Origin: Prevotella sp. UBA3675
GTDB lineage: Bacteria > Bacteroidota > Bacteroidia > Bacteroidales > Bacteroidaceae
Assembly (NCBI GenBank): GCA_002372235.1
Contig: DFJI01000005.1
Location: 31,710 to 77,649, forward strand
DNA length: 45,940 nt
Direction of reading: 5' to 3'
Both the position numbers and the translations under genes were made by a program. Below, piece by piece: positions 14,041 through 23,848 of this stretch (its first letter is position 1; the number at the start of each line of letters is the position of its first letter). A model generated the notes under the pieces. The model had not been told where the DNA came from. It searched no databases and worked only from the letters and a program-made list of their open reading frames with translations.

Positions 14041-17000
14041 ATGAAAGAAAAAGTATTAGCGTTTTTGGTGGGCCTGTTCCTGACGATAGGAACGGCTGTT
14101 GCCCAGAACAAGATAACGGGAACGGTGCTCTCAGCTGAGGACAACGAGCCCATTATCGGTGCATCGGTACTTATCAACGGTACGAAGAACACGGGAACGA
14201 CCACCAACGTTGACGGTAAGTTCACCATTACCGTTCCTCAAGGAAAGAAGCTGAAAATCAGCTACATCGGCATGAGGGAAAGCGTAGTGACACCTAAGAA
14301 CGGAATGGTTGTGAAACTGCACTCCGATGCCACAATGGTGGACGAAGTAGTGGTGACTGGCATTCAGAAGATGGACAAGCGTATGTTCTCGGGTGCTACA
14401 GCCAAGATTGATGCCGACAAGGCCAAGCTGAGCGGTGTGGCCGACGTGAGCCGCTCACTGGAAGGTCGCGTGGCAGGCGTGTCAGTGCAGAACGTGTCGA
14501 GCACGTTCGGCACAGCCCCGAAAATCAAGGTGCGTGGTGCCACCTCCATCTACGGCTCGAACAGCGGCCCGCTGTGGGTGGTCGATGGCGTGATTCTGGA
14601 GAACGTGGTGAACGTGAGCTCCGACGACCTTTCGTCAGGCGATGCCACGACACTGATTTCCAATGCCATAGCAGGCTTGAACGCAGACGACATAGAGTCG
14701 TTCGACGTGCTGAAAGACGGTTCGGCCACCTCTATCTATGGTGCGCGCGCCATGTCGGGCGTGGTGGTCATCACTACCAAGAAGGGCCGTGCCGGACAGA
14801 GCAGCATCAACTACACGGGTGAGTTCACCTACCGACTGAAGCCCAGCTACAAAGACTATAACATCTCGAACTCGCAGGAGCAGATGGGCATCTACAAAGA
14901 GATGCAGTCGAAAGGATGGCTGGAGTTCTCGGCCCTGGCCGACGGTTCGTCAAGCGGACTGTATGGTAAGATGTATAACCTCATGCAGCAGTACGACGAA
15001 TCGACAGGCAAGTTCGGCCTGCCCTACACCGATGCTGCCATGAACGCCTACCTGCAACAGGCTGAGTTCCGCAATACCAACTGGTTCGACCTGCTCTTCA
15101 ACAACAACATCATGCAGACCCACTCGGTGAGCATCTCAAGCGGCACCGAGAAAGCCAATCTCTATGCCTCGCTGTCGGCCATGCTGGATCCGGGCTGGAC
15201 GAAATCGAGCAATGTGAAGCGATTCACGGCCAACGTGAACGCATCGTTCAAGCTGTCGAAATGGGTGACTTTCACCCTGCGCACCAATGCCAGCCATGTA
15301 GATCAGAAAGCACCCGGCACACTGAACCAGAATGTTGACCTCGTGAGCGGTGCCGTGAGCCGAAACTTCGACATCAACCCGTTCAGCTTCGCACTGAACA
15401 CGGCACGCACGCTGGACCCGAACCAGACCTACAAGCGCAACTATGCCGACTTCAACATCTTCCATGAGTTGGACAACAACTATATAGACAAGGATGCTAT
15501 GGACGTGAAGTTCCAGGGCGAGATTTCGTACAAGCCCATCATGGGACTGGAAATCAACCTGTTAGGATCGTATCGTACCAATAAGACCACGCTCGACCAC
15601 AACATCCTCAACACCTCGAACCAGGCAATGGCTTATCGCGCAGGTGTGGACGACCCGAACGTGATGTATAACAACACTTACCTCTACACCGATCCCGACC
15701 AGCCCAACTCGCTGCCTGTATCGGTGATGCCTACGGGCGGCATCTGGATCAACACGCAGAACAAGGTGCTGCAGCTCGACTTCCGTGGCACGGTGGCCTA
15801 CAACACCGCATGGAAGGACGGCATGCACCGTTTCAATGCGATGGCCGGTATGGAGGCCAACCGCGTAGATCGCACCATGTCGGAGAATCAGGTCTATGGC
15901 ATCGACTATGACCGCAGCCAGCTGGTCACCATCACTCCGGCCTTCTACAAACAGGCCAAGGAGGAGGGCACCACCCTCACCAGCCGTGGCAGCGCTTGGG
16001 GCCGCCGCATGGCTTACTTCGCCAATGTGAACTATGCCTTCAAGGACCGCTATATCATCAACCTGACAGGCCGCTACGACGGTTCGAACCAGCTGGGCCG
16101 CTCAACGAAAGCCCGCTGGCTGCCCACTTGGAACGTGTCGCCCGCATGGAACGTGTCGGAAGAGCCGTTCTTCAAGAAACTGCAGCAGAACACCAACAAT
16201 GCCTTCTCGTATGCTAAGCTGCGTCTGAGCTACTCGCTCACGGGTGAGTTCCCAGAGAACTTGTCATCGCGCGCATCGGCCTACACTGTGTTCGGCGCAT
16301 CCAACATCTGGCGCCCGCAGGGCGACCAGCAGGAGACTGGCCTGGGACTCTCCATCATGGGCAACGAGGACCTGACCTTCGAAAAGAAATATGAATGGAA
16401 CCTGGGTGTTGACCTCGGCTTCTTTGACAACCGACTGAACATTGTCAGCGACTTCTATTGGCGCAACAACCACGACCTCATGGGCTATCTGAACACCAAC
16501 GGCTACGGCGGCATGCTCCGCAAGTTTGCCAACTATGCCAAAATGAGGTCGCACGGTATGGAGGTCACCATCTCTTCGCAGAACATCAAGTCGAAGAACT
16601 GGAAGTGGAACACTGACTTCACCTTCTCTTACACGAAGACAAAGATTACCGACCTGCTGGCTACCAGCCGCGTGATCGACCTCGTAGTGGCCACTGGCGC
16701 ACCGCTCGTGGGATACGACCACCGCTCACTGTTCTCCATCCCCTTTGTGGGCCTGAACGACGAGGGCATTCCTCAGATCATCAACGAGAACGGACAGATC
16801 ACCACCACCGACATCAACTTTCAGGAGCACGACAAGCTGAGCTTCCTGAAGTATGAAGGTCCTACGGAACCTGCCTACACCGGCGGTCTGAACAATACGC
16901 TACAGTGGAAGAACTGGCGACTGAACGTGTTCTTCACCTACTCGTTCGGCAACAAGATTCGCCTGGATCCGGTGTTCTCTTACGCCTACAGCGATCAGAC

Positions 17001-17385
17001 GGCCATGCCTAAGGAGTTCAAGAACCGATGGGTCATCCCCGGCGACGAGAAGAAGACCGACATCCCTGCCATTGCCTCGGTAGCACAGTACTACAAGGAC
17101 CGCTACATCAGCTGGGCCTACAATGCCTACAACTACTCTACCGCTCGCGTGGCCAAGGGCGACTTCATTCGTCTGAAGAACATTTCGCTCACCTACGACT
17201 TCTCGCCACAGCTCATCAGCAAGATTGGACTGCACACGGCTTCGCTGAAGTTTGATGCCACCAACATCTGGCTGCTCTACTCCGACAAGAAGCTGAACGG
17301 CATGGACCCAGAGTTCGTCAATGCCGGTGGTGTGGCTACACCACTCTCTAAACAGTTCACGCTCACGGTCAGACTGGGCATATAG
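14041..17385 (+). CDS. SusC/RagA-family TonB-dependent outer-membrane transporter
   Basis: The ATG at 14041 gives a clean signal peptide (MKEKVLAFLVGLFLTIGTAVAQ); a TTG nine bases upstream would only add three residues. The 1,114-residue protein has the usual order: carboxypeptidase-D-like beta domain (about 25-100, ITGTVLSAEDNEPIIGASV), TonB-box-like region (EVVVTG), plug (RGATSIYGSNSGPLWVVDG, then SFDVLKDGSATSIYGARA), and a large C-terminal barrel ending in FTLTVRLGI. It takes up ligands caught by the SusD partner, powered by TonB. Size is normal for the family. It is the first gene of a five-gene run ending at a terminator at 23777-23827. Upstream is an unusual tandem array. The ligand cannot be read from the sequence. 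Confidence 0.95.
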   Translation: MKEKVLAFLVGLFLTIGTAVAQNKITGTVLSAEDNEPIIGASVLINGTKNTGTTTNVDGKFTITVPQGKKLKISYIGMRESVVTPKNGMVVKLHSDATMVDEVVVTGIQKMDKRMFSGATAKIDADKAKLSGVADVSRSLEGRVAGVSVQNVSSTFGTAPKIKVRGATSIYGSNSGPLWVVDGVILENVVNVSSDDLSSGDATTLISNAIAGLNADDIESFDVLKDGSATSIYGARAMSGVVVITTKKGRAGQSSINYTGEFTYRLKPSYKDYNISNSQEQMGIYKEMQSKGWLEFSALADGSSSGLYGKMYNLMQQYDESTGKFGLPYTDAAMNAYLQQAEFRNTNWFDLLFNNNIMQTHSVSISSGTEKANLYASLSAMLDPGWTKSSNVKRFTANVNASFKLSKWVTFTLRTNASHVDQKAPGTLNQNVDLVSGAVSRNFDINPFSFALNTARTLDPNQTYKRNYADFNIFHELDNNYIDKDAMDVKFQGEISYKPIMGLEINLLGSYRTNKTTLDHNILNTSNQAMAYRAGVDDPNVMYNNTYLYTDPDQPNSLPVSVMPTGGIWINTQNKVLQLDFRGTVAYNTAWKDGMHRFNAMAGMEANRVDRTMSENQVYGIDYDRSQLVTITPAFYKQAKEEGTTLTSRGSAWGRRMAYFANVNYAFKDRYIINLTGRYDGSNQLGRSTKARWLPTWNVSPAWNVSEEPFFKKLQQNTNNAFSYAKLRLSYSLTGEFPENLSSRASAYTVFGASNIWRPQGDQQETGLGLSIMGNEDLTFEKKYEWNLGVDLGFFDNRLNIVSDFYWRNNHDLMGYLNTNGYGGMLRKFANYAKMRSHGMEVTISSQNIKSKNWKWNTDFTFSYTKTKITDLLATSRVIDLVVATGAPLVGYDHRSLFSIPFVGLNDEGIPQIINENGQITTTDINFQEHDKLSFLKYEGPTEPAYTGGLNNTLQWKNWRLNVFFTYSFGNKIRLDPVFSYAYSDQTAMPKEFKNRWVIPGDEKKTDIPAIASVAQYYKDRYISWAYNAYNYSTARVAKGDFIRLKNISLTYDFSPQLISKIGLHTASLKFDATNIWLLYSDKKLNGMDPEFVNAGGVATPLSKQFTLTVRLGI

Positions 17386-17388
17386 GAC

Positions 17389-17437
17389 GGTGAACGGTGA
17401 ACATTGAACGTTGAACGATGAATATTAAACATTGAAC
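17389..17437. repeat. Seven heptamer repeats between susC and susD
   Basis: Seven consecutive 7-base words of consensus NNTGAAC (GGTGAAC, GGTGAAC, ATTGAAC, GTTGAAC, GATGAAT, ATTAAAC, ATTGAAC) fill nearly all of the 57-base gap and end five bases before the susD ATG at 17443. Confidence 0.85.
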
Positions 17438-17442
17438 ATTAT

Positions 17443-19281
17443 ATGACTACATTCAAGCATACATATCTGAAGAAAGCCTGTTTGGTGAGCTGCCGCATGA
17501 TGGCAGCCTTCGCCACAGTTTTCTCACTCACAGCCTGCTCTGACTTCTTAGACAAACAACCCGACGAGCGCAAAGAGCTGGAGACCGAAAACGACGTGGT
17601 GGATTTGCTGAAAGGCTCCTACCCCGATGCCAACTACCAGTTTCTGTGCGAGCTCAGCAGCGACAACCTGATTGACAACAACGCGCCTCACCTGCCCTCG
17701 AACCCCAACGACAAGCAGATTGAGAACCACTACAACTATGCCACTTACGGCAGCTCTATCTGGCACAACGAGCTGTTCCGCTTCGAGCCCGCCAACACGG
17801 CTACTTGGACCGACAGCGACTCGCCAGGCCGCATCTGGTCGGAATGGTTCTACTCCATTGCCTGCACGAACCATGTGCTGGAGACCATCGACCGCATAGC
17901 GGCCAAGCAAGGACTGAACAGCCGCAGCCAGTATGGTCAGCTCAGCCCACGCATGCGCGCTGCATACGCCGAGGCTCTGCTGCTGCGTGCCTACGACCAC
18001 TTCGTGCTGGCCAACATCTTTGCTCAGGCTTATAAGGACGAGAGCATCAGTGCCCAGGAAACGTCTATTCCCTACATCACGGAGACAGAGACGAAGGTGT
18101 TCAAAGACTATCAGCGACTGTCGGTGAAGGAGGTCTATGACCACATCATTGCCGACCTGGAAGAAGGACTGCGCTACATGAGCGACAGCTACTTCGATGC
18201 GCCAAAATACCATTTCAACACACACGCCGCACACGCACTGGCAGCTCGCATCTACTTGTACCACCACGACTGGGACAAATGCATTGAGCATGCCAATGCT
18301 GTGCTGGGCACCGACGATGCCTCGCTGCTGCGCATGTGCATGGACTACTCCGTCTTCGACAAGTGCGCTTCGGCCAGAGACTATGCCAACGCATGGCAAG
18401 ATCCGAAGCTGAACAACAACCTGATGATTCTCAACACCTACAGCACATACGCACGCGCCATCTTCGGCTATCGCTACAGCGTGGCCGGCGAGGCTGCCAG
18501 CAATGTGCTCATGGTTCGCACGAACAGCCAGCTGTGGCGGGGCTATATCGCCACTCCCATCTCGCTGGTGAGCGGCATGCTCTTCAGCTCTTCATCACAC
18601 GACTACGGTTTCTTCTCCTGTAAGATTCAGGAGCAGTTCGAGATGACCGACAAGATTGCCCAGACGGGCTATGTGCACCAAATGGTGCGCGCCTTCACCT
18701 CAATGGGACTGCTGCTGGAGCGTGCCGAGGCATACATCATGAAGAACGACCTGGCCAATGCCAGCCATGACCTCCAGGCCTACTGGAACAACTCCATCGA
18801 GACCTTCTCAGAAAAGGACAAGGAGAGCTATGTGACCCCGAACTACATCAAGTACATGGACGACGACCTGCTGAAGTCGAACTTCACCAACGATCCCACA
18901 AAAGACCCGAAGGCCAACTGCCTGAACGACTGGGACTTCATGTCGGTCAACATCTCGCCAAGCATCAAGGTCAGCGCTGCCGCCGTGCCCTACATGAACT
19001 GCTTGAACGACTTCCGCCGCTTCGAGACCAGCTTTGAGGGCATGCGTTTCTTCGACCTGAAGCGCTGGGGCATGGAGTGGACACACTACATGGGCAACGA
19101 AAAGACACCCTACGTAATGAAAGGCATCGACGAGCGGAGAGCCATCGAGGCACCTTGGGAAGCACTGGCCAACGGATCCGGAAGCTCGCGTACACCGCTG
19201 CCCGCACTGACCAAGGGCGCTCCCACCGGAGACCTGCAGCACCCCGTCTATGAGAAATTCAGAACCGATTCAATTAACTAA
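17443..19281 (+). CDS. SusD/RagB-family substrate-binding lipoprotein
   Basis: Encodes 612 residues with an extended n-region and lipoprotein signal (AFATVFSLTAC, Cys about residue 27), followed by DFLDKQPDE, the typical SusD start. The TPR-like helices include RAAYAEALLLRAYDHFVLANIF, which is shortened here to the hallmark LLLRAYDHF, and the C-terminal FEGMRFFDLKRWG motif matches the conserved SusD end region. The protein caps the SusC barrel on the cell surface and binds its ligand. It follows susC across a heptamer-repeat spacer, and the next gene starts 14 bases after it. Slightly larger than SusD of the starch system (about 550), within family range. Confidence 0.93.
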   Translation: MTTFKHTYLKKACLVSCRMMAAFATVFSLTACSDFLDKQPDERKELETENDVVDLLKGSYPDANYQFLCELSSDNLIDNNAPHLPSNPNDKQIENHYNYATYGSSIWHNELFRFEPANTATWTDSDSPGRIWSEWFYSIACTNHVLETIDRIAAKQGLNSRSQYGQLSPRMRAAYAEALLLRAYDHFVLANIFAQAYKDESISAQETSIPYITETETKVFKDYQRLSVKEVYDHIIADLEEGLRYMSDSYFDAPKYHFNTHAAHALAARIYLYHHDWDKCIEHANAVLGTDDASLLRMCMDYSVFDKCASARDYANAWQDPKLNNNLMILNTYSTYARAIFGYRYSVAGEAASNVLMVRTNSQLWRGYIATPISLVSGMLFSSSSHDYGFFSCKIQEQFEMTDKIAQTGYVHQMVRAFTSMGLLLERAEAYIMKNDLANASHDLQAYWNNSIETFSEKDKESYVTPNYIKYMDDDLLKSNFTNDPTKDPKANCLNDWDFMSVNISPSIKVSAAAVPYMNCLNDFRRFETSFEGMRFFDLKRWGMEWTHYMGNEKTPYVMKGIDERRAIEAPWEALANGSGSSRTPLPALTKGAPTGDLQHPVYEKFRTDSIN

Positions 19282-19295
19282 GGAGAAACTGTCAC

Positions 19296-20555
19296 ATGAA
19301 ACTTAGACAATCCATATTCACCCTGGCGGCTGCCGCCTGCGCTGCCTTACAACTGGCATCATGCTCGGAAGAGCTGGGCGACTCGATCTTCGACACACAC
19401 GAGTACCCGCTCAACCAGAGTGCCTACACCTTCCCTCTCGACACGTTTGTGAAGGTGAACTTCCTGGAACCCTACAACATGCGCTTCATCTACAAGATGG
19501 AGTACATCGGCTCTGACAAGGAGAAGAACCTGACACCGGCTTCATACGAGAACAGCTGCAAACTGGCCGTGCTCACCAAGTATCTGTGGTATGACTCCTA
19601 TAAGAATCAGGCTAACGAGCACGACGTGTTCCTGAAAAAATATAGCCCGCGCATCATCCACGTCATCGGCTCGAAGAACCTGAACACCTCGTCGGGTACG
19701 GAGACACTGGGCGTGACCGAGGGCGGAACAAAGGTGACACTCTACCGCGCGAACCTGCTGAACCCATCCGACATCGACAATATGAACGAATATTTCTTTG
19801 AAACGATGCACCATGAGTTCGGACATATCCTGGACAACAACAAACTGCACCCCACCCCGTTCAACCTGCTGAGCAACGGACTGTATAACTCGGCTGGATG
19901 GAGCGACACGCCCGACTCGGTGGCTGCATCGCAGGGATTCGTCAGCCCGTATGCTTCAGCCTCCTACACTGAGGACTGGGTGGAGACACTGGCCCGATAT
20001 CTGACACGCGACTCTATCACGCTGACCAAACTGTTCCAGACGGCTGAATATGAATGGGAGACCGTGGACCTGACCGACAAAGACAAGGACGGCAGCGTAA
20101 GTGCCAAGGACTACAGCACCATGCTGAAAGGCATTGTTGACATAGACACCATCGGCTACTTCAAGGAAGACAAGTCGGGCAAGGGCGAGCACAAGGTATA
20201 TAGACGAGTCTGCACCCGCGACAACAACGACAACGTGGTGCTGGGTGAGGACGGCAAGCCGCAGTGGAAAGCCAACGGCATCGGTGCACGACAGGTGCTG
20301 GAAAACAAACTGCAGTACGTGCGCGACTACATGCAGAACCAGTTTGGCATCAACATCGACAAGCTGAGAGCCGAGATTCAGGCCAAGCAGTTCCGTAAGG
20401 GTAGCGACGGCAAGTTCCTGGAAGAGACATACTACAGCGATCTGACGCGCAGGAACGAGAGCCGACTGCTAAATGCCATCGTGTATAAGGATCCGGCAAC
20501 TGGCAAGAGTGTCATGGACAATCTGCTTGACGAACTGGAGAAATATAAGAAATAA
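19296..20555 (+). CDS. Zinc metallohydrolase-like lipoprotein of a SusCD operon
   Basis: Encodes 419 residues with a lipoprotein signal (ALQLASC, Cys about 23), so it should be exported and anchored beside the SusCD complex. The zinc motif H173-E-F-G-H177 (MHHEFGHILDN) gives two histidine ligands and the catalytic glutamate; an acidic third ligand may lie near TEDWVETLARY. This fits the family described as substrate import-associated zinc metallohydrolase lipoproteins (HExxH lipoprotein found with TonB-dependent receptors; related to putative zinc-binding metallopeptidase PF15890). An EF-hand-like DKDKDGSVSAKD loop (about 265-276) may bind calcium. Whether it cuts peptides or other bonds is not known to me. 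Confidence 0.85.
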   Translation: MKLRQSIFTLAAAACAALQLASCSEELGDSIFDTHEYPLNQSAYTFPLDTFVKVNFLEPYNMRFIYKMEYIGSDKEKNLTPASYENSCKLAVLTKYLWYDSYKNQANEHDVFLKKYSPRIIHVIGSKNLNTSSGTETLGVTEGGTKVTLYRANLLNPSDIDNMNEYFFETMHHEFGHILDNNKLHPTPFNLLSNGLYNSAGWSDTPDSVAASQGFVSPYASASYTEDWVETLARYLTRDSITLTKLFQTAEYEWETVDLTDKDKDGSVSAKDYSTMLKGIVDIDTIGYFKEDKSGKGEHKVYRRVCTRDNNDNVVLGEDGKPQWKANGIGARQVLENKLQYVRDYMQNQFGINIDKLRAEIQAKQFRKGSDGKFLEETYYSDLTRRNESRLLNAIVYKDPATGKSVMDNLLDELEKYKK

Positions 20556-20600
20556 CAACATAACCAAACATTGACTCACATAATCAGAGGTTTACGATAT

Positions 20601-22034
20601 ATGAAGAAAATCTGTGCATTTGCGATACTTTTGACATCGGCACTCACCTTCACAGGTTGCTCACGCGAGCAGGAAGATGTGTTTGACAAGTCGGCAGCCG
20701 AACGACTGAACGAGGTCAGCAGCCTCTACTCTCAGCGGCTCACCAGCAGCAAAGGCGGATGGGTGATGGAATACTATCCCGATGCCGACAATGAAGACTT
20801 AGTGACGGGCGTGGGCTATCTCATCATGACCCGATTCTACGACAACGGTTCGGTATATACAGGCATGAAGAACGCGGCCAGCGACGAGTACGTACCCATG
20901 CCCGAAGACAAGAACCGCAACATCTGGCGTAAGGTGAATACAGCTCCCATCTTCCTGACCGACTCGTCGGCATGGCAGGTCATCACCGATATGGGACCCG
21001 TGCTCAGCTTCAACTCTTACAACAAGTGTCTGGGACGGTTCAGCGACCCTGAAGACTTGGGACGCACGCCCAGCAAGTACGACGACGAGTCGGGCAAAGG
21101 CTATCAGGGCGACTATGAGTTCGTGATGGTCGATGTGCCCGAGGGCGGCAACCACATCCTGCTCAAGGGCAAGAAGCGCAATGTGTATCAGCGCTTGACA
21201 CGCATTCCTGAGGGAACCGACTTCGAAGCCTATCTGGACGATATTGACAAGTTCCACTCGAATTTCTTTAATGAGAACCTGCCTTACGAGTTTGTGCTCA
21301 CAGACAACGGCACCAACTACCAGATGGACCGTATGCACACGGGCCGTCCCATCTTCTATCCGCAGGGCAAGGACTCTGTGGCTTACGGTCGCTATCTGCC
21401 CTACCTCGTGACGAAGTACGACAATCAGTACCACCTGCGCTTCAAGGACTCAGTCATGCTGGCTGAAGGAAAGACACAGATGGAGCAGGAGTTCGTCTAT
21501 AACGCCAGTGAAGACCTGTTCAGAGGTGTCGGCAATTCAGGCAACACCATTACGTCGCCCTATGCCACGGCCATGCAGTTCTTCGCCCAGCAATATAACA
21601 ACCAGCACAAGTTCAAGCTCTTCCGCAACACCGAAAGAAGCGACATGTCGCAGAAGATGCTGACGGCTTTCGAAGCTGCCAGCAACGCAATGACCAAGAA
21701 GAACAAAAAATACAAGATAGACTCGCTGGCACTCGTGAAATCTGGCGACGAGCTGACGTGGCAGTTGCGCTACCTATCGGGCAAATCGGGCGAAGACCTA
21801 CCCTTCCGCTACTCCGCTCAGTTCGACGGTGAATACCTCACCCTCAACTTCATTGATGCTGCTGCCCAGAACGGACGCAACGTGATGAACAGCGTGCCCG
21901 AAATCAAGGCATTGCTCACCGAGGTCCTGGCACACAGGTTTAAAGTAGAAGCTTACATCACACGCTTCAACCTGACGAAAATCAAACTCACATCAGAAAC
22001 CGATCCTGAAATATGGTTTGTCATTAATTATTAA
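20601..22034 (+). CDS. DUF4302-family lipoprotein
   Basis: The ATG at 20601 begins a standard lipoprotein signal (MKKICAFAILLTSALTFTGC); the longer frame upstream would start with TTG and add ten residues before it. The 477-residue product has the DUF4302 opening (AAERLNEVSSLYSQRLTSSKGGWVMEYYP is represented by ERLNEV and GGWVMEYYP), then alternating beta strands to the end. Members of this family occur in Bacteroidales next to SusCD pairs and metallohydrolase lipoproteins, as here. A surface-exposed accessory ligand-binding role is inferred from context only. It lies 45 bases after the metallohydrolase gene and 20 bases before the next. Confidence 0.82.
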   Translation: MKKICAFAILLTSALTFTGCSREQEDVFDKSAAERLNEVSSLYSQRLTSSKGGWVMEYYPDADNEDLVTGVGYLIMTRFYDNGSVYTGMKNAASDEYVPMPEDKNRNIWRKVNTAPIFLTDSSAWQVITDMGPVLSFNSYNKCLGRFSDPEDLGRTPSKYDDESGKGYQGDYEFVMVDVPEGGNHILLKGKKRNVYQRLTRIPEGTDFEAYLDDIDKFHSNFFNENLPYEFVLTDNGTNYQMDRMHTGRPIFYPQGKDSVAYGRYLPYLVTKYDNQYHLRFKDSVMLAEGKTQMEQEFVYNASEDLFRGVGNSGNTITSPYATAMQFFAQQYNNQHKFKLFRNTERSDMSQKMLTAFEAASNAMTKKNKKYKIDSLALVKSGDELTWQLRYLSGKSGEDLPFRYSAQFDGEYLTLNFIDAAAQNGRNVMNSVPEIKALLTEVLAHRFKVEAYITRFNLTKIKLTSETDPEIWFVINY

Positions 22035-22054
22035 CTCGTAAAATTATTAGGAGT

Positions 22055-23761
22055 ATGAAAAAACATTTACTTACAATGGTTGCCCTCATGGCAACGACAG
22101 TGGGCTTTGCTCAGGAATTGTCCACTGTGAGAGAGCTCTCAAGGAGCAAGACCGTAACTGAATTCTCAGTTGCTCAACGTCATGAACTCCAGGACGTCAA
22201 AGAGGGGAAAATGATGAAGAAAGCCCCCAAGAAAGTGTTCTCGGACGGTGTGTTGTATGCCCGTCCGAAAGGTTCTTACTGGATTTCGGGTACATCTACA
22301 GACGGTACCGGGTTCGAGTATCTGATTGTACCTCCGTTCACTGATCAGAAGTTCATCAACCTGACCACTAACAAAGAGGAATCTACTTGGACACTCGGAA
22401 CCAACGACATGTCGAGCTATACCGACGAAGAGAACAACCTGATCTTCAACTTCAGTAAGCCCTCACCTGGCTACGTAACTGCTTGCCCTGCCGTAACCTT
22501 CAATAACATCAGCTATCAGGCAGCCGATTACGTGTACCCCATGGACTCTGTCGCCATGACACTACATCCATTCAACTACCTGAAAGGCAAGAGATACTAC
22601 GGATATTCCGACGGATCTTCAGCCTTCATGACAGGTGCCGACAGCTTCGACTTCGACGGTGACGGCAATGCAGAGGAGTTCTATCCCTTAGGCTTCCGTC
22701 AGTACTTCGACAAGCCTGCTACTGCCCTCCGCTTGAACGAGGTGACCATGTGGATTACGACTCCCAATAAGGAGTTTGACGGCAAAGACCTCTACCTCGT
22801 GTTCAACAAGGTGGTTCGCGATGAAAACAATCGCCGCTCACTGGGTGAGGTAATCGACACCATGCTTTGCAGTAATATCGAACTGTTAGATGAAGTGATT
22901 GGCACAACAAATGTTTACCCTGGCGACATCACATTCGCCAAGATGACTGAGGACGAGTTCGGTACCCCCACCAATGAGCCCATTGTGCTGACCGACGAGT
23001 TTGCCATCACCATCATGGGAACCAACAAGAAGGACATTGACGTTCGCTTCTACTTCACCGACCAGGGCGGTAGCGAAGAGGAATTTGAGACATGGGCTAC
23101 ACCAACCTACATTGTGCCCTGCGACGAGAAAGGCAAGCAGTTGGGTGAAAACCCCAACGGTCTGTCTTACTGGAATGAGACTGCCAGCGGTCAAAAGTAT
23201 TGCTACAGCGTAGTGTTCATGTTCGATGCTGAGATGGAAGGTATGGAAGTAGTGACAACTAACGATCTGAACCAGCAGATTGCTCCTGTTGAAGGCGGCG
23301 ATACGGAGTCAGCTTATAAAGCTTCCGACGGCAAGGGCGCAGCCGCATACGTCTATACCAACTATCCTTTCTTCGAGGACGAAGAAGCAACAGGCAACTA
23401 CGAACTGGAAGGTGTTCCCACATGGGCTTCAGCAAAGATTGACCCCACTGCCTATGAGTATCAGATTGGTACAGATAATGAAATCCGTGGCCTGCACCTG
23501 ATTTGGTTCGAGGCTGAACCTCTGCCTGCTGGCGAGACTGGCCGCCTGGCTACCGTCACCGTGAAGAGCGCATTCGGCATCAGCGCCGAGACCCCAATCT
23601 ATATTCTGCAGGGCGATGCTAAGGCTCCCACTGGCGTGAAAGCTATTAAGTTCGATGCTAAGGGCAAGTTCGTTGGTACTTACAACATGAACGGACAGCG
23701 CGTGAACGAGAATGCCAAGGGCATCGTGATTCGCGACGGCAAGAAGTTCTACAACAAGTAA
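22055..23761 (+). CDS. Secreted protein with Prevotella-type C-terminal motif
   Basis: Encodes 568 residues with a cleavable signal peptide (MKKHLLTMVALMATTVGFAQ) and no lipobox. The body is beta-rich, with an acidic, calcium-loop-like FDFDGDGNAEE segment (about 205-215). The end reads GTYNMNGQRVNENAKGIVIR followed by DGKKFYNK, the YxxxGxRV...GIVI motif frequent at the C-terminus of large secreted proteins in this group and thought to relate to sorting or surface retention. It closes the susC operon just before a strong terminator, so it probably works with the SusCD complex. No catalytic motif or recognised domain is visible. Confidence 0.75.
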   Translation: MKKHLLTMVALMATTVGFAQELSTVRELSRSKTVTEFSVAQRHELQDVKEGKMMKKAPKKVFSDGVLYARPKGSYWISGTSTDGTGFEYLIVPPFTDQKFINLTTNKEESTWTLGTNDMSSYTDEENNLIFNFSKPSPGYVTACPAVTFNNISYQAADYVYPMDSVAMTLHPFNYLKGKRYYGYSDGSSAFMTGADSFDFDGDGNAEEFYPLGFRQYFDKPATALRLNEVTMWITTPNKEFDGKDLYLVFNKVVRDENNRRSLGEVIDTMLCSNIELLDEVIGTTNVYPGDITFAKMTEDEFGTPTNEPIVLTDEFAITIMGTNKKDIDVRFYFTDQGGSEEEFETWATPTYIVPCDEKGKQLGENPNGLSYWNETASGQKYCYSVVFMFDAEMEGMEVVTTNDLNQQIAPVEGGDTESAYKASDGKGAAAYVYTNYPFFEDEEATGNYELEGVPTWASAKIDPTAYEYQIGTDNEIRGLHLIWFEAEPLPAGETGRLATVTVKSAFGISAETPIYILQGDAKAPTGVKAIKFDAKGKFVGTYNMNGQRVNENAKGIVIRDGKKFYNK

Positions 23762-23776
23762 TCAACTGTAATAATA

Positions 23777-23827
23777 AAGACAAAGAAAACGACCGCCCAG
23801 TGATGGGACGGTCGTTTTCTTTGTCTT
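23777..23827 (+). terminator. Terminator of the susC operon
   Basis: A 19-bp stem (23777-23795 and 23809-23827), extended by three CCC/GGG pairs with one bulged A, 15 bases after the stop codon. The stem ends TTTTCTTTGTCTT, so it could terminate the plus-strand operon, and the mirrored A/T composition also suits the minus-strand gene beginning at 24697. Confidence 0.8.
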
Positions 23828-23848
23828 GACGGTTCTGTTTTCTATATT

